A stretch of DNA of 64,000 nucleotides from an uncultured Paracoccaceae bacterium (GCA_947488605.1 CANKZJ010000001.1:806001-870000), one strand, 5' to 3'; shown: positions 36,279 through 45,815, numbered from the stretch's first letter. The notes: generated by a model not told the origin, from the sequence alone. Numbers and translations are program-made.

Positions 36279-37259
36279 TTAGGGCCGCAGAATGATCTTT
36301 GGTGCGGCCACGACGCCTGCGCGTATGTCGGCGAAGGCTTGTCCACCCTCCGACAAGGGCCGTTCTTCTGTCCAGTCCAGTGCACCAAGGCGCCCGTCGA
36401 AAATCGCCGCTGCGGTGTCGCGGAAATCTTGTGCGGTATAGGTGTACGTACCGATGAATGTGATTTCTTGCAGCGTCATCCGGCGAATATTCAGCCCGCC
36501 TTCGCCTTCGCCTAAGCCGATGTGCATGATGACACCGCCGGGGCGCGTCATCTCTGTCGCATCCGCGCGAGTTGCGGCATAACCGACGCCATCAATCACC
36601 AGATCGGCCTCGGTCACCGTGCCGGGTTCAACGGCCGCAAACCCATCGATAGTATCGAGGGTCGCGCGGCGCACTGCGTTAGGCTCAATCACGAGAATAT
36701 CCGTGGCCCCAAATGCCCTTAGGCTAAGCGCCGCACCAACGCCAATCGCGCCACCACCGATGACAACGCAGCGCGCATCAGCGAGCTCAATATCCAGCGC
36801 ATCAGCACCCAATCGCACTGCGTGCCAGCCACACGCAAGCGGCTCGGCCAATGCGGCCTTCGCAAGCGGTACATCGTCGGGGACTTCGACAAGGTTGCGG
36901 TCGGCCATGATCACCAACTCGCCAAAGGCACCTTCGCGCGGCGGCATCGAGATGATCATACGGTCAGCGCACAGATTGTCGCGGCCCGCCTTACAAGCAG
37001 CGCAGAGGCCACAGGTCGTGAGTGGGTTGATGGTGACGCGCTTACCATCCAGCTTGCCGCCAACGACAACCCCCGCGGCCTCATGACCAAGGATCAGCGG
37101 CGAAGGTCGACGTTCGTCGTGGCCGAGATACGCGTGCATATCAGAGCCGCAGATGCCGGACGCTTCGACCCTGATCAGGCTTTGACCCAATGCTGGCACC
37201 GGGTCGGGCATGTAGCGATAAACAAGCGTTTCCACATCATCATAAACCAGTGCTTTCAT
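36279..37259 (-). CDS. Zinc-dependent alcohol dehydrogenase, DHPS cluster
   Basis: 326-residue medium-chain dehydrogenase (threonine/sorbitol dehydrogenase-like). Catalytic zinc region GICGSDMHAY and GHEAAGVV; structural zinc cysteines in CGLCAACKAGRDNLC; NAD loop VIGGGAIGVGAAL. In known DHPS clusters two extra dehydrogenases (HpsO and HpsP) interconvert DHPS enantiomers through the 2-keto form; this and the adjacent SDR probably fill those roles. Which is which I cannot say. Start overlaps the SDR stop in ATGA. Confidence 0.78.
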   Translation of the reverse strand: MKALVYDDVETLVYRYMPDPVPALGQSLIRVEASGICGSDMHAYLGHDERRPSPLILGHEAAGVVVGGKLDGKRVTINPLTTCGLCAACKAGRDNLCADRMIISMPPREGAFGELVIMADRNLVEVPDDVPLAKAALAEPLACGWHAVRLGADALDIELADARCVVIGGGAIGVGAALSLRAFGATDILVIEPNAVRRATLDTIDGFAAVEPGTVTEADLVIDGVGYAATRADATEMTRPGGVIMHIGLGEGEGGLNIRRMTLQEITFIGTYTYTAQDFRDTAAAIFDGRLGALDWTEERPLSEGGQAFADIRAGVVAAPKIILRP

Positions 37260-38017
37260 TTGGCGGTATATCCTCCATCAACCATCAAGACTTGCCCGGT
37301 CACATAGGCGGACGCGTTCGAGCAAAGAAAAAGCAGCGGGCCATCAATGTCAGACAGATCGCCGTTGCGACCGATACACGTGTTGGCCGCGTTACGAGCT
37401 GCGCGCTCTGGATCGGCAAAAACCGGGCCTGTTAGTTCGGTCGGGAAAAATCCCGGTCCAATCGCATTGGCATTGATGCCGTCTTTGGACCACGCCTCGG
37501 ACATCGCGCGGGTCAACTGGCCGATGCCCGCCTTGGACGCGCCGTAAGCAATGCCGCCCGGAAATGCGCGGGTTGTTTGCAGAGACGCAAAGTTCACAAT
37601 CCGGCCCCAACCCTTTGCCTTCATTGCAGGCGCAAAGGCTTGGCTAAGAAAGAACGGTGCAGCCAAATTCAGGTTCATTGTGACGTCCCAACCTTCGGCT
37701 GTCACCTCATCTGCGGTTTCGCGTGTGTTGATACCCGCAGCATGCACAAGAATATCTGGTGCGCCAAAAGGTGCGGAAATTTTCTTTGCAATCTCTTCGA
37801 TTTGATCACGCTGAGACAGGTCAGCGGCAGCAACAGCCGCCTGTGGCCCAATTGCGGCGGCCCAAGCGTCCAATGCTTCTGCGCGTCGCGCAACGCCCAC
37901 GACTTTGGCACCGGCCGCAGCCAATGCCATCGCAGAGCGCTGCCCAAGGCCGGCGCTTGCGCCAGTGACGCAAGCAACACGACCCGTCAGGTCCAAGAGA
38001 TCACGTGGATCAGCCAT
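37256..38017 (-). CDS. Short-chain dehydrogenase (SDR), DHPS cluster
   Basis: 253-residue classical SDR: cofactor loop VTGASAGLGQRSAMA, active-site region NFASLQTTRAFPGGIAYGASKAG with Tyr and Lys, and the closing TGQVLMVDGGYTAK. Likely NAD-dependent. Overlaps the HpsN-like gene by 8 bases and the zinc dehydrogenase start by 4, so the three enzymes are co-translated. Probably one of the two DHPS 2-dehydrogenases; inference from context. Confidence 0.8.
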   Translation of the reverse strand: MADPRDLLDLTGRVACVTGASAGLGQRSAMALAAAGAKVVGVARRAEALDAWAAAIGPQAAVAAADLSQRDQIEEIAKKISAPFGAPDILVHAAGINTRETADEVTAEGWDVTMNLNLAAPFFLSQAFAPAMKAKGWGRIVNFASLQTTRAFPGGIAYGASKAGIGQLTRAMSEAWSKDGINANAIGPGFFPTELTGPVFADPERAARNAANTCIGRNGDLSDIDGPLLFLCSNASAYVTGQVLMVDGGYTAK

Positions 38018-39317
38018 GCGGCGTCAGGTCAAAGTTTTCACCGGGGAAGTATTTGGCCAAACGCACATCGGCTGCGCGCGCATGACCTTCCATCCCCTCA
38101 AGGCGGGAAATGCGGGCTGTTGCTTCTGCGACACGCTTGGACCCATCACGTGTGGCTTGCTGCCATGTCACGATCTTCATGTACTTATGAACTGACAGAC
38201 CGCCTGTGTAGGATGCGGCACCAGATGTCGGCAGGACGTGGTTTGTACCAGAGGCTTTGTCACCATATGACACTGTTGTCTCTTCGCCCAAGAAAAGCGA
38301 GCCATAGCAGCTTAGGCGCTCCAACCACCAAGGCAGGTCTTCGGCTTGCACGGTCAGGTGCTCTGGCGCGTATTCATCAGAACAAGCAGCCATATCTTCA
38401 CGGTCTGCACAAACGATGACCTCAGCGTAATCACGCCATGCAGCTGCTGCGTTGTCACGGTTCACTTCTGGCAGATCGGCAATCAGGTCAGGCACGCGGT
38501 TCATCACGTCCTCAGCCATTTCGCGGCTGTCTGTGACCAACCAAACGGGTGAGTTATACCCATGCTCGGCTTGGCTAACGAGGTCGGTCGCCACGATATG
38601 TGGATCAGCTGTCTTATCCGCAAGGACAAGGCTGTCTGTTGGACCCGCGATCATGTCGATACCAACGCGTCCAAACAGAATGCGTTTGGCTTCGGCAACG
38701 AACTGGTTACCAGGGCCAACCAGAATATTCGCCTTTGGCAGGCCAAACAAACCGAACGTCATCGCAGCAACACCCTGCACACCACCCATCGCCAAGATCG
38801 TATCAGCACCACAAATGTGGGCGGCATAGATAATTGCGGGTGCGACGCCGACCTCGGGACGTGGAGGTGAGGCAACAGAGATATGCTTGCATCCCGCAAC
38901 CTTCGCAGTTGTCACAGTCATGATCGCTGACGCGATGTGGCTGTAACGGCCGCCAGGCACATAGCAGCCTGCAACATCAACGGGGATCGCCTTTTGACCG
39001 GCGATCAGACCGGGTACAATTTCATATTCGACGTCGCTGACCGTTGCTTTTTGCGCTTCTGCGAAACGCTTCACGTTGTCATGGGCAAACTGAATATCTT
39101 CTTTGAGCTTTTGCGGAACGAGCGCGCTCGCAGCTTCGATCTCTTGGGCCGTCAGGATCACAGCGCCATCGTATTTGTCGAACTTGGCTGCATATTCCAT
39201 CGCCTTGGCGTCGCCGCCTTCTTCGATGTCATTCAAAATACCCTGAACGAGATCATGAACGTCGGACGCACCGGACTGAGCCGTAAGCGTCGCCTTTTTG
39301 AGATATTCGCGTGCCAT
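38010..39317 (-). CDS. hpsN: Sulfopropanediol 3-dehydrogenase (HpsN), HisD-family
   Basis: 435 residues of the histidinol dehydrogenase family. It oxidises the terminal alcohol of 2,3-dihydroxypropane-1-sulfonate in two NAD steps to sulfolactate. Family elements: VPGGRYSHIASAIM, ILVGPGNQFVAEAKR, IAGPTDSLVLAD, VSQAEHGYNS and GGLSVHKYMKIVTWQ. I prefer HpsN over HisD because the operon contains ComDE and two further dehydrogenases and no other his genes, and because the HisD motif AGPSE is AGPTD. First gene of a seven-gene unit, divergent from a LacI regulator with twin operators between. Confidence 0.85.
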   Translation of the reverse strand: MAREYLKKATLTAQSGASDVHDLVQGILNDIEEGGDAKAMEYAAKFDKYDGAVILTAQEIEAASALVPQKLKEDIQFAHDNVKRFAEAQKATVSDVEYEIVPGLIAGQKAIPVDVAGCYVPGGRYSHIASAIMTVTTAKVAGCKHISVASPPRPEVGVAPAIIYAAHICGADTILAMGGVQGVAAMTFGLFGLPKANILVGPGNQFVAEAKRILFGRVGIDMIAGPTDSLVLADKTADPHIVATDLVSQAEHGYNSPVWLVTDSREMAEDVMNRVPDLIADLPEVNRDNAAAAWRDYAEVIVCADREDMAACSDEYAPEHLTVQAEDLPWWLERLSCYGSLFLGEETTVSYGDKASGTNHVLPTSGAASYTGGLSVHKYMKIVTWQQATRDGSKRVAEATARISRLEGMEGHARAADVRLAKYFPGENFDLTPHG

Positions 39318-39469
39318 ATAAGGTTTGCCTTAAGTTAAGAAAACAGACTGAGTTTCAAGAGAAGCTGCAAGGTGGGCGGGTTGTTGGCGAAGATGTCGTG
39401 TTCTGCGTCAGAAGCGGATCACAAGCATCGCGTGGCCTCCCCTCCTGCCGCGGTCTTGATTCGTCGTTA

Positions 39470-39485
39470 ATGTAAGCCTTTACAT
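39470..39485. promoter_or_regulatory. LacI-type operator 1
   Basis: Palindrome ATGTAAGCCTTTACAT; with flanks the arms TAATGTAA and TTACATTA (39468-39475 and 39480-39487) are perfectly inverted around GCCT. It lies in the 270-base divergent region between hpsN and the LacI-family gene, and has the form typical of LacI-family operators. Confidence 0.7.
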
Positions 39486-39492
39486 TACCACT

Positions 39493-39508
39493 ATGCAAGC
39501 GTTTACAT
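39493..39508. promoter_or_regulatory. LacI-type operator 2
   Basis: ATGCAAGCGTTTACAT, a near-copy of operator 1 with the central CG usual for LacI-family sites. Its centre is 23 bases from the centre of operator 1, about two helical turns, so two dimers could bind on the same DNA face. Confidence 0.7.
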
Positions 39509-39587
39509 TGACCTAAGGGAAATTTACTGTTCCTTTCAAATCTGCAATATTAATCAATGACTTTGAGCAAATCGCACTGGGCAATTC

Positions 39588-40613
39588 ATGACAACTTCGC
39601 GTCACGCACCAACACTGCATGATGTCGCTGAGACCGCAGGTGTCTCGACGGCGACGGTGTCGCGGTGCCTTAACTTCCCCGATAAAGTCGCCCCTGCCAC
39701 CCGCGAAAAGGTAACCAACGCTATCGCAGATTTGGGATACTCGCCAAATTTCGGCGCCAAAGTAATGGCTGCAAAACGCACCAATACGATTGGCGCGATT
39801 ATCCCCACAATGGACAACGCAATCTTCGCGCGCGGGCTGCAAGCCTTTCAAGAAGAGCTAAGGCAGCACGGATACACGATGCTGGTGGCCAGCACGACTT
39901 ATCAACCCGCCATCGAAGAAGAGCAAATCCGTGCGCTGGTCGCGCGCGGTGCAGATGCGCTTTTGTTGATCGGCCATGCGCGTGCGCCCGACATCTATGA
40001 CTTTCTTGCCACGCAAGACGTCCCTGCCCTTGTGACCTGGGCCTTTGATCCAAGAATTGACAGGCCATCAGTGGGCTTTGACAACAAGGCCGCGATGCAG
40101 CGCATGGCCGAAGAAGTCCTGCGGTTGGGCCATCAAAGACTGGCTTTCATATCGGCTCCCACCGAACAAAACGACCGGGCCTCCGCACGGCTTGCCGGGA
40201 TCATATCTGCCATGGCACAACATGATATTGATCCAGCGACGCTTCAAACAGTCGAGACACATTATACCATCGAAAACGGTGCTGCCAGTTTTGCTAAACT
40301 GATGGCGCAAAAACCGCATCCCACGGCTGTTCTTTGTGGCAATGATGTCCTTGCCGTCGGGGCGTTGCGACAGGCCCAAGCCATGCAGATCAGCGTTCCA
40401 GATCAAGTTTCAATCGTCGGTTTCGATGACATTGAGTTGGCGCAAATCACCTATCCGGCCCTTTCGACAGTGCATGTCCCCCACACCGAAATGGGCCAAA
40501 ATGCAGCGCGCGCATTGGTGGCCGTATTGCGCGATGGTACGCCAATGGCGTCCATCGAACTTGAGACCTATCTTGTGCTACGCGATACGTTGGGTCCCGC
40601 GCCAAAGCCTTGA
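39588..40613 (+). CDS. LacI-family transcriptional regulator of the sulfonate operon
   Basis: 341 residues: N-terminal LacI helix-turn-helix (TLHDVAETAGVSTATVSRCL, about 9-28, with hinge LGYSPNF) and a periplasmic-binding-protein-like effector domain (about 65-335). It resembles GntR/IdnR-type members of the family. Divergent from hpsN with two operator-like palindromes between, so it probably represses the sulfonate genes until a sulfonate intermediate binds. The effector is unknown. Confidence 0.85.
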   Translation: MTTSRHAPTLHDVAETAGVSTATVSRCLNFPDKVAPATREKVTNAIADLGYSPNFGAKVMAAKRTNTIGAIIPTMDNAIFARGLQAFQEELRQHGYTMLVASTTYQPAIEEEQIRALVARGADALLLIGHARAPDIYDFLATQDVPALVTWAFDPRIDRPSVGFDNKAAMQRMAEEVLRLGHQRLAFISAPTEQNDRASARLAGIISAMAQHDIDPATLQTVETHYTIENGAASFAKLMAQKPHPTAVLCGNDVLAVGALRQAQAMQISVPDQVSIVGFDDIELAQITYPALSTVHVPHTEMGQNAARALVAVLRDGTPMASIELETYLVLRDTLGPAPKP

Positions 40614-40670
40614 ATACGCAATCAAAAGCTACAACTGGCGCTGCGCTGCGGCATAATGTAGAGTGTCCCC

Positions 40671-41348
40671 ATGAAATTGCTTGTTGGTCTTGGAAATCCG
40701 GGTGCGAAATACGCGCACAACCGTCACAATATTGGTTTTATGGCGTTGGATCGCATCGCTGCCGACCACGGGTTCAGCGGATGGCGGTCCAAGTTTCAGG
40801 GGCAAATCGCCGAAGGGCGTTTTGGATCCACCAAAGTTACACTGCTCAAGCCTGAAACATTTATGAATTTGTCTGGCCAATCCGTTGGTGAGGCGATGCG
40901 GTATCTCAAGGTGTCGCCCGAAGACATCATTGTTTTTCATGACGAAATTGATCTCGCGCCCGGTAAGGTACGTCTTAAGACGGGCGGTGGCCATGCGGGG
41001 CACAATGGCCTGCGCTCGATTCATGGCCATATAGGGCCGGATTACAATCGTGTCCGCATGGGCGTTGGCCATCCAGGTCACAAAGATGCGGTTCCAGGCT
41101 ATGTCTTGCGCGATTTCCCCAAGGCGGATGCTGAATGGCTCGATGATGAATTACGCGGGATCAGTGATGGTATCGCGCACTTGATCGATGGTGACGGCGG
41201 CAAGTTCCTAAACGCGATTGCGTTGCGCGTTGCACCATCCCGGTCGTCCAAGTCCACCGCGAAAGCGAAACCTGCCAACCCAGCACCGGCGGAACCTGCG
41301 ACTGACGAACGCTCGACAATGCAAAAGCTCGTGGACCGTTTTCGGTGA
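40671..41348 (+). CDS. pth: Peptidyl-tRNA hydrolase
   Basis: Releases tRNA from prematurely ended peptidyl-tRNA. 225 residues with signature LLVGLGNPGAKYAHNRHNIG, catalytic HDEIDL, and GGGHAGHNGLRSI. The C-terminal 35 residues are a Lys/Ala/Pro-rich extension (KSTAKAKPANPAPAEP). Its TGA overlaps the GTG start of the DUF2332 gene (GTGA). Confidence 0.95.
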   Translation: MKLLVGLGNPGAKYAHNRHNIGFMALDRIAADHGFSGWRSKFQGQIAEGRFGSTKVTLLKPETFMNLSGQSVGEAMRYLKVSPEDIIVFHDEIDLAPGKVRLKTGGGHAGHNGLRSIHGHIGPDYNRVRMGVGHPGHKDAVPGYVLRDFPKADAEWLDDELRGISDGIAHLIDGDGGKFLNAIALRVAPSRSSKSTAKAKPANPAPAEPATDERSTMQKLVDRFR

Positions 41349-42388
41349 CGCCGGTCAACATCCAAGACGCTTTTCTGCATCAATCGAAAGCCTGTGAGAA
41401 CCTTGGCTCGCCCTTTATGGGGCAATTGATGCGCCTATGCGGGACACAGGATTGGCCCCAAGGGTCCGTGCGCGACCGCATTTTTGGCTGGGAAGGTGAT
41501 ATCAGTCCGGGCGGTCAATCCGTTCCTTTGCGGCTGGCTGGCGCACTGCACGCCTTGCACCTGCAAGGGCATGCGGGATTGGAGACAGTTTACCCACCGC
41601 ACCAGACAGATGACACGGAGCTTTGGGGTGCCGTCTCTAAAGCAATTCTGACAGACGCTGACCATATCAACACTTGGCTTGAGAGCCCGCCACAAACAAA
41701 TGAAGTCCGGCGCTCTGCCGTGCTGATTGCCGTTGGACATATACTTGCTGATCGTTTTGGATTGCCAATGCGTACATCTGAATTGGGCGCAAGCGGCGGA
41801 CTTAATCTGCACTGGGATTGCTATGGATTGGAAGTGAAGGAGCGTGCATTTGGCTATGCCAATCCGGCCTTAACGCTTTCACCAGACTGGACCGGGCCAC
41901 AGCTGCCTGCAACCTTGCCAACCGTCGTTGAGCGCGCAGGTGTTGATCTTAACCCACTTGATCCAACCAACCCCGAAGATGCGTTACGCTTGCAAGCCTA
42001 TCTCTGGCCGGATCAAGCGCATCGCATGACCCTCACAAAGGCCGCGATCAAAGCGGCGAAGACACCCGTTGCGAAAGACGACGCCATTGATTGGCTATCT
42101 AGGCGCTTGGATCATAACGAAGGTCAACTTCACCTGATCTACAGCACTGTGGCTTGGCAGTATTTCCCGAACGACAAACAAGCGCTTGGCACTAAGCTCA
42201 TTGAAGACGCAGGGCGTGCAGCGACACCGCGCGCGCCGCTGGCGTGGTTTGGCATGGAAAACGATGGCGGCGCGCGCGGGGCGGCACTGACGCTCCGGCT
42301 CTGGCCCGGCGACCTAACGATTGACCTTGGACGGGCAGATTTCCACGGTCGCTGGATTGCTTGGAACGGCATGCCCACTTTAGGATAG
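41345..42388 (+). CDS. DUF2332 family protein
   Basis: 347 residues of the DUF2332 family, unknown function, common beside pth in alphaproteobacteria. Soluble, with the conserved stretches ELGASGGLNLHWDCYGL and HLIYSTVAWQYFP and a C-terminal LTLRLWPG. The glycine-containing ELGAS loop suggests a SAM-methyltransferase-like fold, which I have not confirmed. GTG start overlaps the pth stop. Confidence 0.82.
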   Translation: MTPVNIQDAFLHQSKACENLGSPFMGQLMRLCGTQDWPQGSVRDRIFGWEGDISPGGQSVPLRLAGALHALHLQGHAGLETVYPPHQTDDTELWGAVSKAILTDADHINTWLESPPQTNEVRRSAVLIAVGHILADRFGLPMRTSELGASGGLNLHWDCYGLEVKERAFGYANPALTLSPDWTGPQLPATLPTVVERAGVDLNPLDPTNPEDALRLQAYLWPDQAHRMTLTKAAIKAAKTPVAKDDAIDWLSRRLDHNEGQLHLIYSTVAWQYFPNDKQALGTKLIEDAGRAATPRAPLAWFGMENDGGARGAALTLRLWPGDLTIDLGRADFHGRWIAWNGMPTLG

Positions 42389-42459
42389 CGGTGGACGTCA
42401 CATCCGACTGACCTACCTCAGCACTGACACAGATTTACAAATAACAAGCGGGCTACATC

Positions 42460-42840
42460 ATGGAAAAAGATCCATCATTCAATGTTCTTGGTAGCACTCT
42501 CTCACCGTGCTCTACCGACCCGATGACAGGTTTCTTCCGCAACGGCGCTTGCGATACCTGTGCGGCTGATCAGGGTAGCCACACGGTCTGCGCTGTGATG
42601 ACAGATGAATTCCTGGCCTTCTCAAAATACGTCGGTAACGACCTGAGCACACCACGCCCGGAGTTCGGATTTCCGGGGCTCAAGGCAGGCGACGGCTGGT
42701 GTCTGTGTGCAAGCAGGTTCTTGCAAGCCCATGAAGAAGGCTGCGCGCCTAATGTCGACCTTCATGCCACGCACGTTCGCGCTTTGGAGATCGTCTCAAT
42801 CGAGGTGCTCCGCGCACATGCGACGGACACCTCAGACTGA
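42460..42840 (+). CDS. DUF2237 family protein
   Basis: 126 residues matching DUF2237: NVLGSTLSPCSTDPMTGFFRNG at the start, then VCAVMTDEFLAFSKYVGNDL and GDGWCLCASRF. Several conserved cysteines. Function unknown. Its TGA abuts the stop of convergent trpB with no base between. Confidence 0.85.
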   Translation: MEKDPSFNVLGSTLSPCSTDPMTGFFRNGACDTCAADQGSHTVCAVMTDEFLAFSKYVGNDLSTPRPEFGFPGLKAGDGWCLCASRFLQAHEEGCAPNVDLHATHVRALEIVSIEVLRAHATDTSD

Positions 42841-44067
42841 TCAGGCGCTCATGTCAAAGCCAAGGTGCTTGGCGACTGTAAAGATGTCTTTGTCACCGCG
42901 CCCACACATGTTCATCACCAACAGATGATCCTTGGGTAATTCAGGTGCGATCTTCATGACATGCGCCAGCGCATGTGATGGTTCAAGCGCAGGAATGATC
43001 CCCTCTTGCGCGCAACAAAGCTGAAACGCCTCTAACGCCTCAACGTCAGTGATTGAGACATATTGCGCACGGCCAATGTCATGCAACCATGCATGCTCTG
43101 GCCCGATACCCGGATAATCGAGCCCGGCAGAGATACTGAACCCTTCCAGAATTTGACCCACATCATCCTGCAACAGATATGTCCGATTGCCGTGTAAAAC
43201 GCCGGGACGCCCACCCGTCAGTGAAGCGCAGTGTTCCATCTTGGCGTTGACGCCTTTGCCTCCGGCCTCGACACCGATGATGTTGACGTCTTTGTCGTCA
43301 AGGAAGGGGTAAAACAGGCCCATCGCGTTAGATCCGCCACCAATCGCGGCGATCAGCGTATCTGGCAAGCGGCCTTCGGCGGCGTGCATTTGCTCTTTGG
43401 TTTCTTTACCGATGATCGCTTGAAAATCGCGAACCATCGCGGGGTACGGATGCGGACCTGCAACTGTACCAATGCAATAGAAAGTGTCACGCACGTTTGT
43501 GACCCAGTCGCGCAGTGCATCGTTCATGGCATCCTTAAGCGTGCCACGACCAGACGTGACCGCGATCACCTCTGCCCCCAGCAAACGCATGCGGAACACA
43601 TTCGGTGCTTGGCGCTCAACATCGTGCGCGCCCATATAGACGACACACTTGAGACCGAACTTTGCGCAAACGGTTGCGGTGGCAACACCGTGCTGGCCTG
43701 CACCCGTCTCTGCGATGATCCGGGTTTTACCCATGCGACGGGCCAGAATGATCTGTCCCAATACATTGTTGATCTTATGCGCGCCGGTGTGGTTCAGCTC
43801 GTCCCGCTTGAGGTAGATTTTTGCACCACCCAGATGCTCGGTCAGTCGTTCGGCATGATAAAGCGGGCTGGGGCGGCCAACGTAATGGGTCCACAGGTAA
43901 TGCATCTCGGCCCAAAAGCTGTCATCCGTCTTGGCATGCTCGTACTGCTCTTCCAATTCAAGGATCAGCGGCATCAGTGTTTCCGAGACAAAACGCCCCC
44001 CGAATTCACCAAAACGCCCCTTTTCGTCGGGACCGGTCATGAAGCTGTTGAAGAGATCGTTTGCCAT
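42841..44067 (-). CDS. trpB: Tryptophan synthase beta subunit
   Basis: PLP enzyme joining indole and serine to tryptophan. 408 residues from [12 protein letters not shown] lysine in [12 protein letters not shown], phosphate-binding [11 protein letters not shown] frame five codons longer exists (44082). Follows trpF by about 100 bases on the same strand; its partner trpA is elsewhere (28.3 kb). Confidence 0.96.
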   Translation of the reverse strand: MANDLFNSFMTGPDEKGRFGEFGGRFVSETLMPLILELEEQYEHAKTDDSFWAEMHYLWTHYVGRPSPLYHAERLTEHLGGAKIYLKRDELNHTGAHKINNVLGQIILARRMGKTRIIAETGAGQHGVATATVCAKFGLKCVVYMGAHDVERQAPNVFRMRLLGAEVIAVTSGRGTLKDAMNDALRDWVTNVRDTFYCIGTVAGPHPYPAMVRDFQAIIGKETKEQMHAAEGRLPDTLIAAIGGGSNAMGLFYPFLDDKDVNIIGVEAGGKGVNAKMEHCASLTGGRPGVLHGNRTYLLQDDVGQILEGFSISAGLDYPGIGPEHAWLHDIGRAQYVSITDVEALEAFQLCCAQEGIIPALEPSHALAHVMKIAPELPKDHLLVMNMCGRGDKDIFTVAKHLGFDMSA

Positions 44068-44166
44068 AGGACACCTGTTCATTACGCGTTGGTCTGGATT
44101 AGCGCCAACAAAGAGAATGGTAAAGCCGCCATCCGGTCGCAGAAGTCTTATGCAGACCCAGAATGG

Positions 44167-44814
44167 CTAGTTGGAAACCGCGGCGCGACAAAACCGCTCC
44201 ATAAGTGCGGCATCCTTTTGGCCAGGTGCAGTTTCAACACCGGATGAGACATCAACTTGTGCCGCACCTGTCAAAGAAATGGCCTCCGCGACGTTTTCAG
44301 GCGTTAAACCACCGGCAAGCATCCACGGCACAGGCCATTTCCGCCCAGCAATCAAACGCCAGTCAAAGGCCAGTCCATTGCCACCAGGAAGATCAGCATT
44401 CTTTGGCGGCTTCGCATCTACGAGTAGCTGATCCGCAACTTTCCCGTAAGCATCCAGATCGGCCAAATCTGCGGCATCCGCGACGCCAACGGCCTTCATC
44501 ACAGGCAGCCCATAGCGTGCTTTAATCTCCGCGACGCGTTGCGGGGTTTCGTGCCCATGCAATTGTAGAATGTCCAAAGGAACATTTGCGGTTATTGCAT
44601 CAAGCATGGCATCATCCGCATCAACAACAAGCGCAACCTTCGCGACCCCGAGTGGCACGGCACTTGCCACGCCTGAGGCGTGTTCGATCGTGACATTGCG
44701 GGGTGATTTAAGAAAAAAGACCAAGCCTACGTAGGACGCGCCCGCAGACACAGCTGCGTCCATCATGGCGGCATCACGTAGCCCGCAGATTTTGACCCGT
44801 GTTTGGGACGACAT
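44167..44814 (-). CDS. trpF: Phosphoribosylanthranilate isomerase
   Basis: 215-residue TIM barrel for the third step of tryptophan synthesis. N-terminal [12 protein letters not shown] carries the catalytic Cys; [15 protein letters not shown] is the C-terminal phosphate loop with the catalytic Asp. The ATG overlaps the lapA stop by one base (TGATG), coupling the two. Confidence 0.95.
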   Translation of the reverse strand: MSSQTRVKICGLRDAAMMDAAVSAGASYVGLVFFLKSPRNVTIEHASGVASAVPLGVAKVALVVDADDAMLDAITANVPLDILQLHGHETPQRVAEIKARYGLPVMKAVGVADAADLADLDAYGKVADQLLVDAKPPKNADLPGGNGLAFDWRLIAGRKWPVPWMLAGGLTPENVAEAISLTGAAQVDVSSGVETAPGQKDAALMERFCRAAVSN

Positions 44815-45170
44815 CAGCCCGTCTTTTCAAGAAGTGCCAATACATCATCATCGCTTTTTGCACCTGCAGCCGCACCACGCAGCTGATCGACTTCGCGCTG
44901 CAAGCTGGCGACTTCGCGCGCCTTGCCACGTGCATCTGCGCGAATACGGTGCTCGCGCACCCACTCCCACAAAAAGCCAAGCATCAAACCTGCGCCAACG
45001 CTGATGAAAATAATCACGAAGAGCGGAAGTTGCATATCAGGCGATAGCCCAAGTAATTCGCCCAATGCTTCGGGCATTGCGCGCACAGTGACAACATCGC
45101 GATTGGCCAAACCAATCAGGATAAGACAGAGGCCAACAATGGCCCAAAAGGAATAGCGAATAGTTTTCAT
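44814..45170 (-). CDS. lapA: LapA-domain (DUF1049) membrane protein
   Basis: 118 residues with two membrane segments (about 5-25 and 55-78) and a C-terminal cytoplasmic coiled coil ([17 protein letters not shown]). Related to LapA, which in E. coli works with LapB in LPS quality control; the function here is inferred. Sits between ihfB and trpF, a usual Rhodobacterales order. The start MKTIRYSFW fits the family better than a codon nine residues upstream. Confidence 0.8.
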   Translation of the reverse strand: MKTIRYSFWAIVGLCLILIGLANRDVVTVRAMPEALGELLGLSPDMQLPLFVIIFISVGAGLMLGFLWEWVREHRIRADARGKAREVASLQREVDQLRGAAAGAKSDDDVLALLEKTG

Positions 45171-45247
45171 AGCACTCTCATAGCGCAGATGGCACACACG
45201 TTGAACAGGTTTTCACAAATTTCGGTGCGGCAAAGACAGCGTCGATA

Positions 45248-45529
45248 TCAGTTGCCGTTTAAACGGTCACGCAGCAACTTACCGGTCTTAAAGAATGGCA
45301 CGTGCTTTTCTTCAACTTCGACGGCCTCGCCAGTGCGCGGGTTACGCCCAATACGCTGATCACGTTTCTTGACTGAAAAAGCGCCAAAGCCGCGAAGTTC
45401 AACGCGATCACCACGGGCCATTGCTTCGATGATTTCGTCAAAGATCGTATTCACAATCTTTTCGACGTCTCGTTGGTAAAGGTGTGGGTTCTCGTCGGCG
45501 AGTTTCTGGATCAGTTCAGAACGGATCAT
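45248..45529 (-). CDS. ihfB: Integration host factor subunit beta
   Basis: 93-residue DNA-bending protein of the HU/IHF family; forms a heterodimer with IhfA. Signature [12 protein letters not shown] and the arm [15 protein letters not shown]. Start [11 protein letters not shown] is supported by a GGGAGG site. It lies directly downstream of rpsA, the same order as in E. coli, but has its own upstream region after the rpsA terminator. Confidence 0.95.
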   Translation of the reverse strand: MIRSELIQKLADENPHLYQRDVEKIVNTIFDEIIEAMARGDRVELRGFGAFSVKKRDQRIGRNPRTGEAVEVEEKHVPFFKTGKLLRDRLNGN

Positions 45530-45749
45530 AATTTGGCCTCCCAACCAGGACGTAGAAATTCATTGCAAGTTTATACCTGCTTTTCAGCAGACTATAGGCT
45601 TTTCGACGGCGTGAAGAAACACTGCGTTTGTGCTGAATCATAGCGAAAATGGGGGATAAAAGTCGTTTTATCTGCAGCGAATCACGCTTCAGGCCCAAAA
45701 GTTGCGCGCCACGCGTTTGCAGTAGGCGGTGATTCGCCGAAATCTCACA

Positions 45750-45788
45750 CAAAAGAAAACCCCCGCCGCAGTGTCCTGCGGCGGGGGT
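45750..45788 (-). terminator. Rho-independent terminator of rpsA
   Basis: Perfect 13-bp GC-rich stem (ACCCCCGCCGCAG at 45759-45771 and its complement at 45776-45788) with loop TGTC, followed on the minus strand by TTTTCTTTT. It lies 27 bases past the rpsA stop, separating rpsA from ihfB. Confidence 0.92.
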
Positions 45789-45815
45789 CAAATGTTCAAA
45801 CCGAAAGGCGAGGGC

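Noticed and set aside
38010-39317. Histidinol dehydrogenase of histidine synthesis (HisD)
   Set aside because: No other his genes are near; the operon has ComDE and two other dehydrogenases, and the AGPTD motif differs from HisD AGPSE. HpsN is the better reading.
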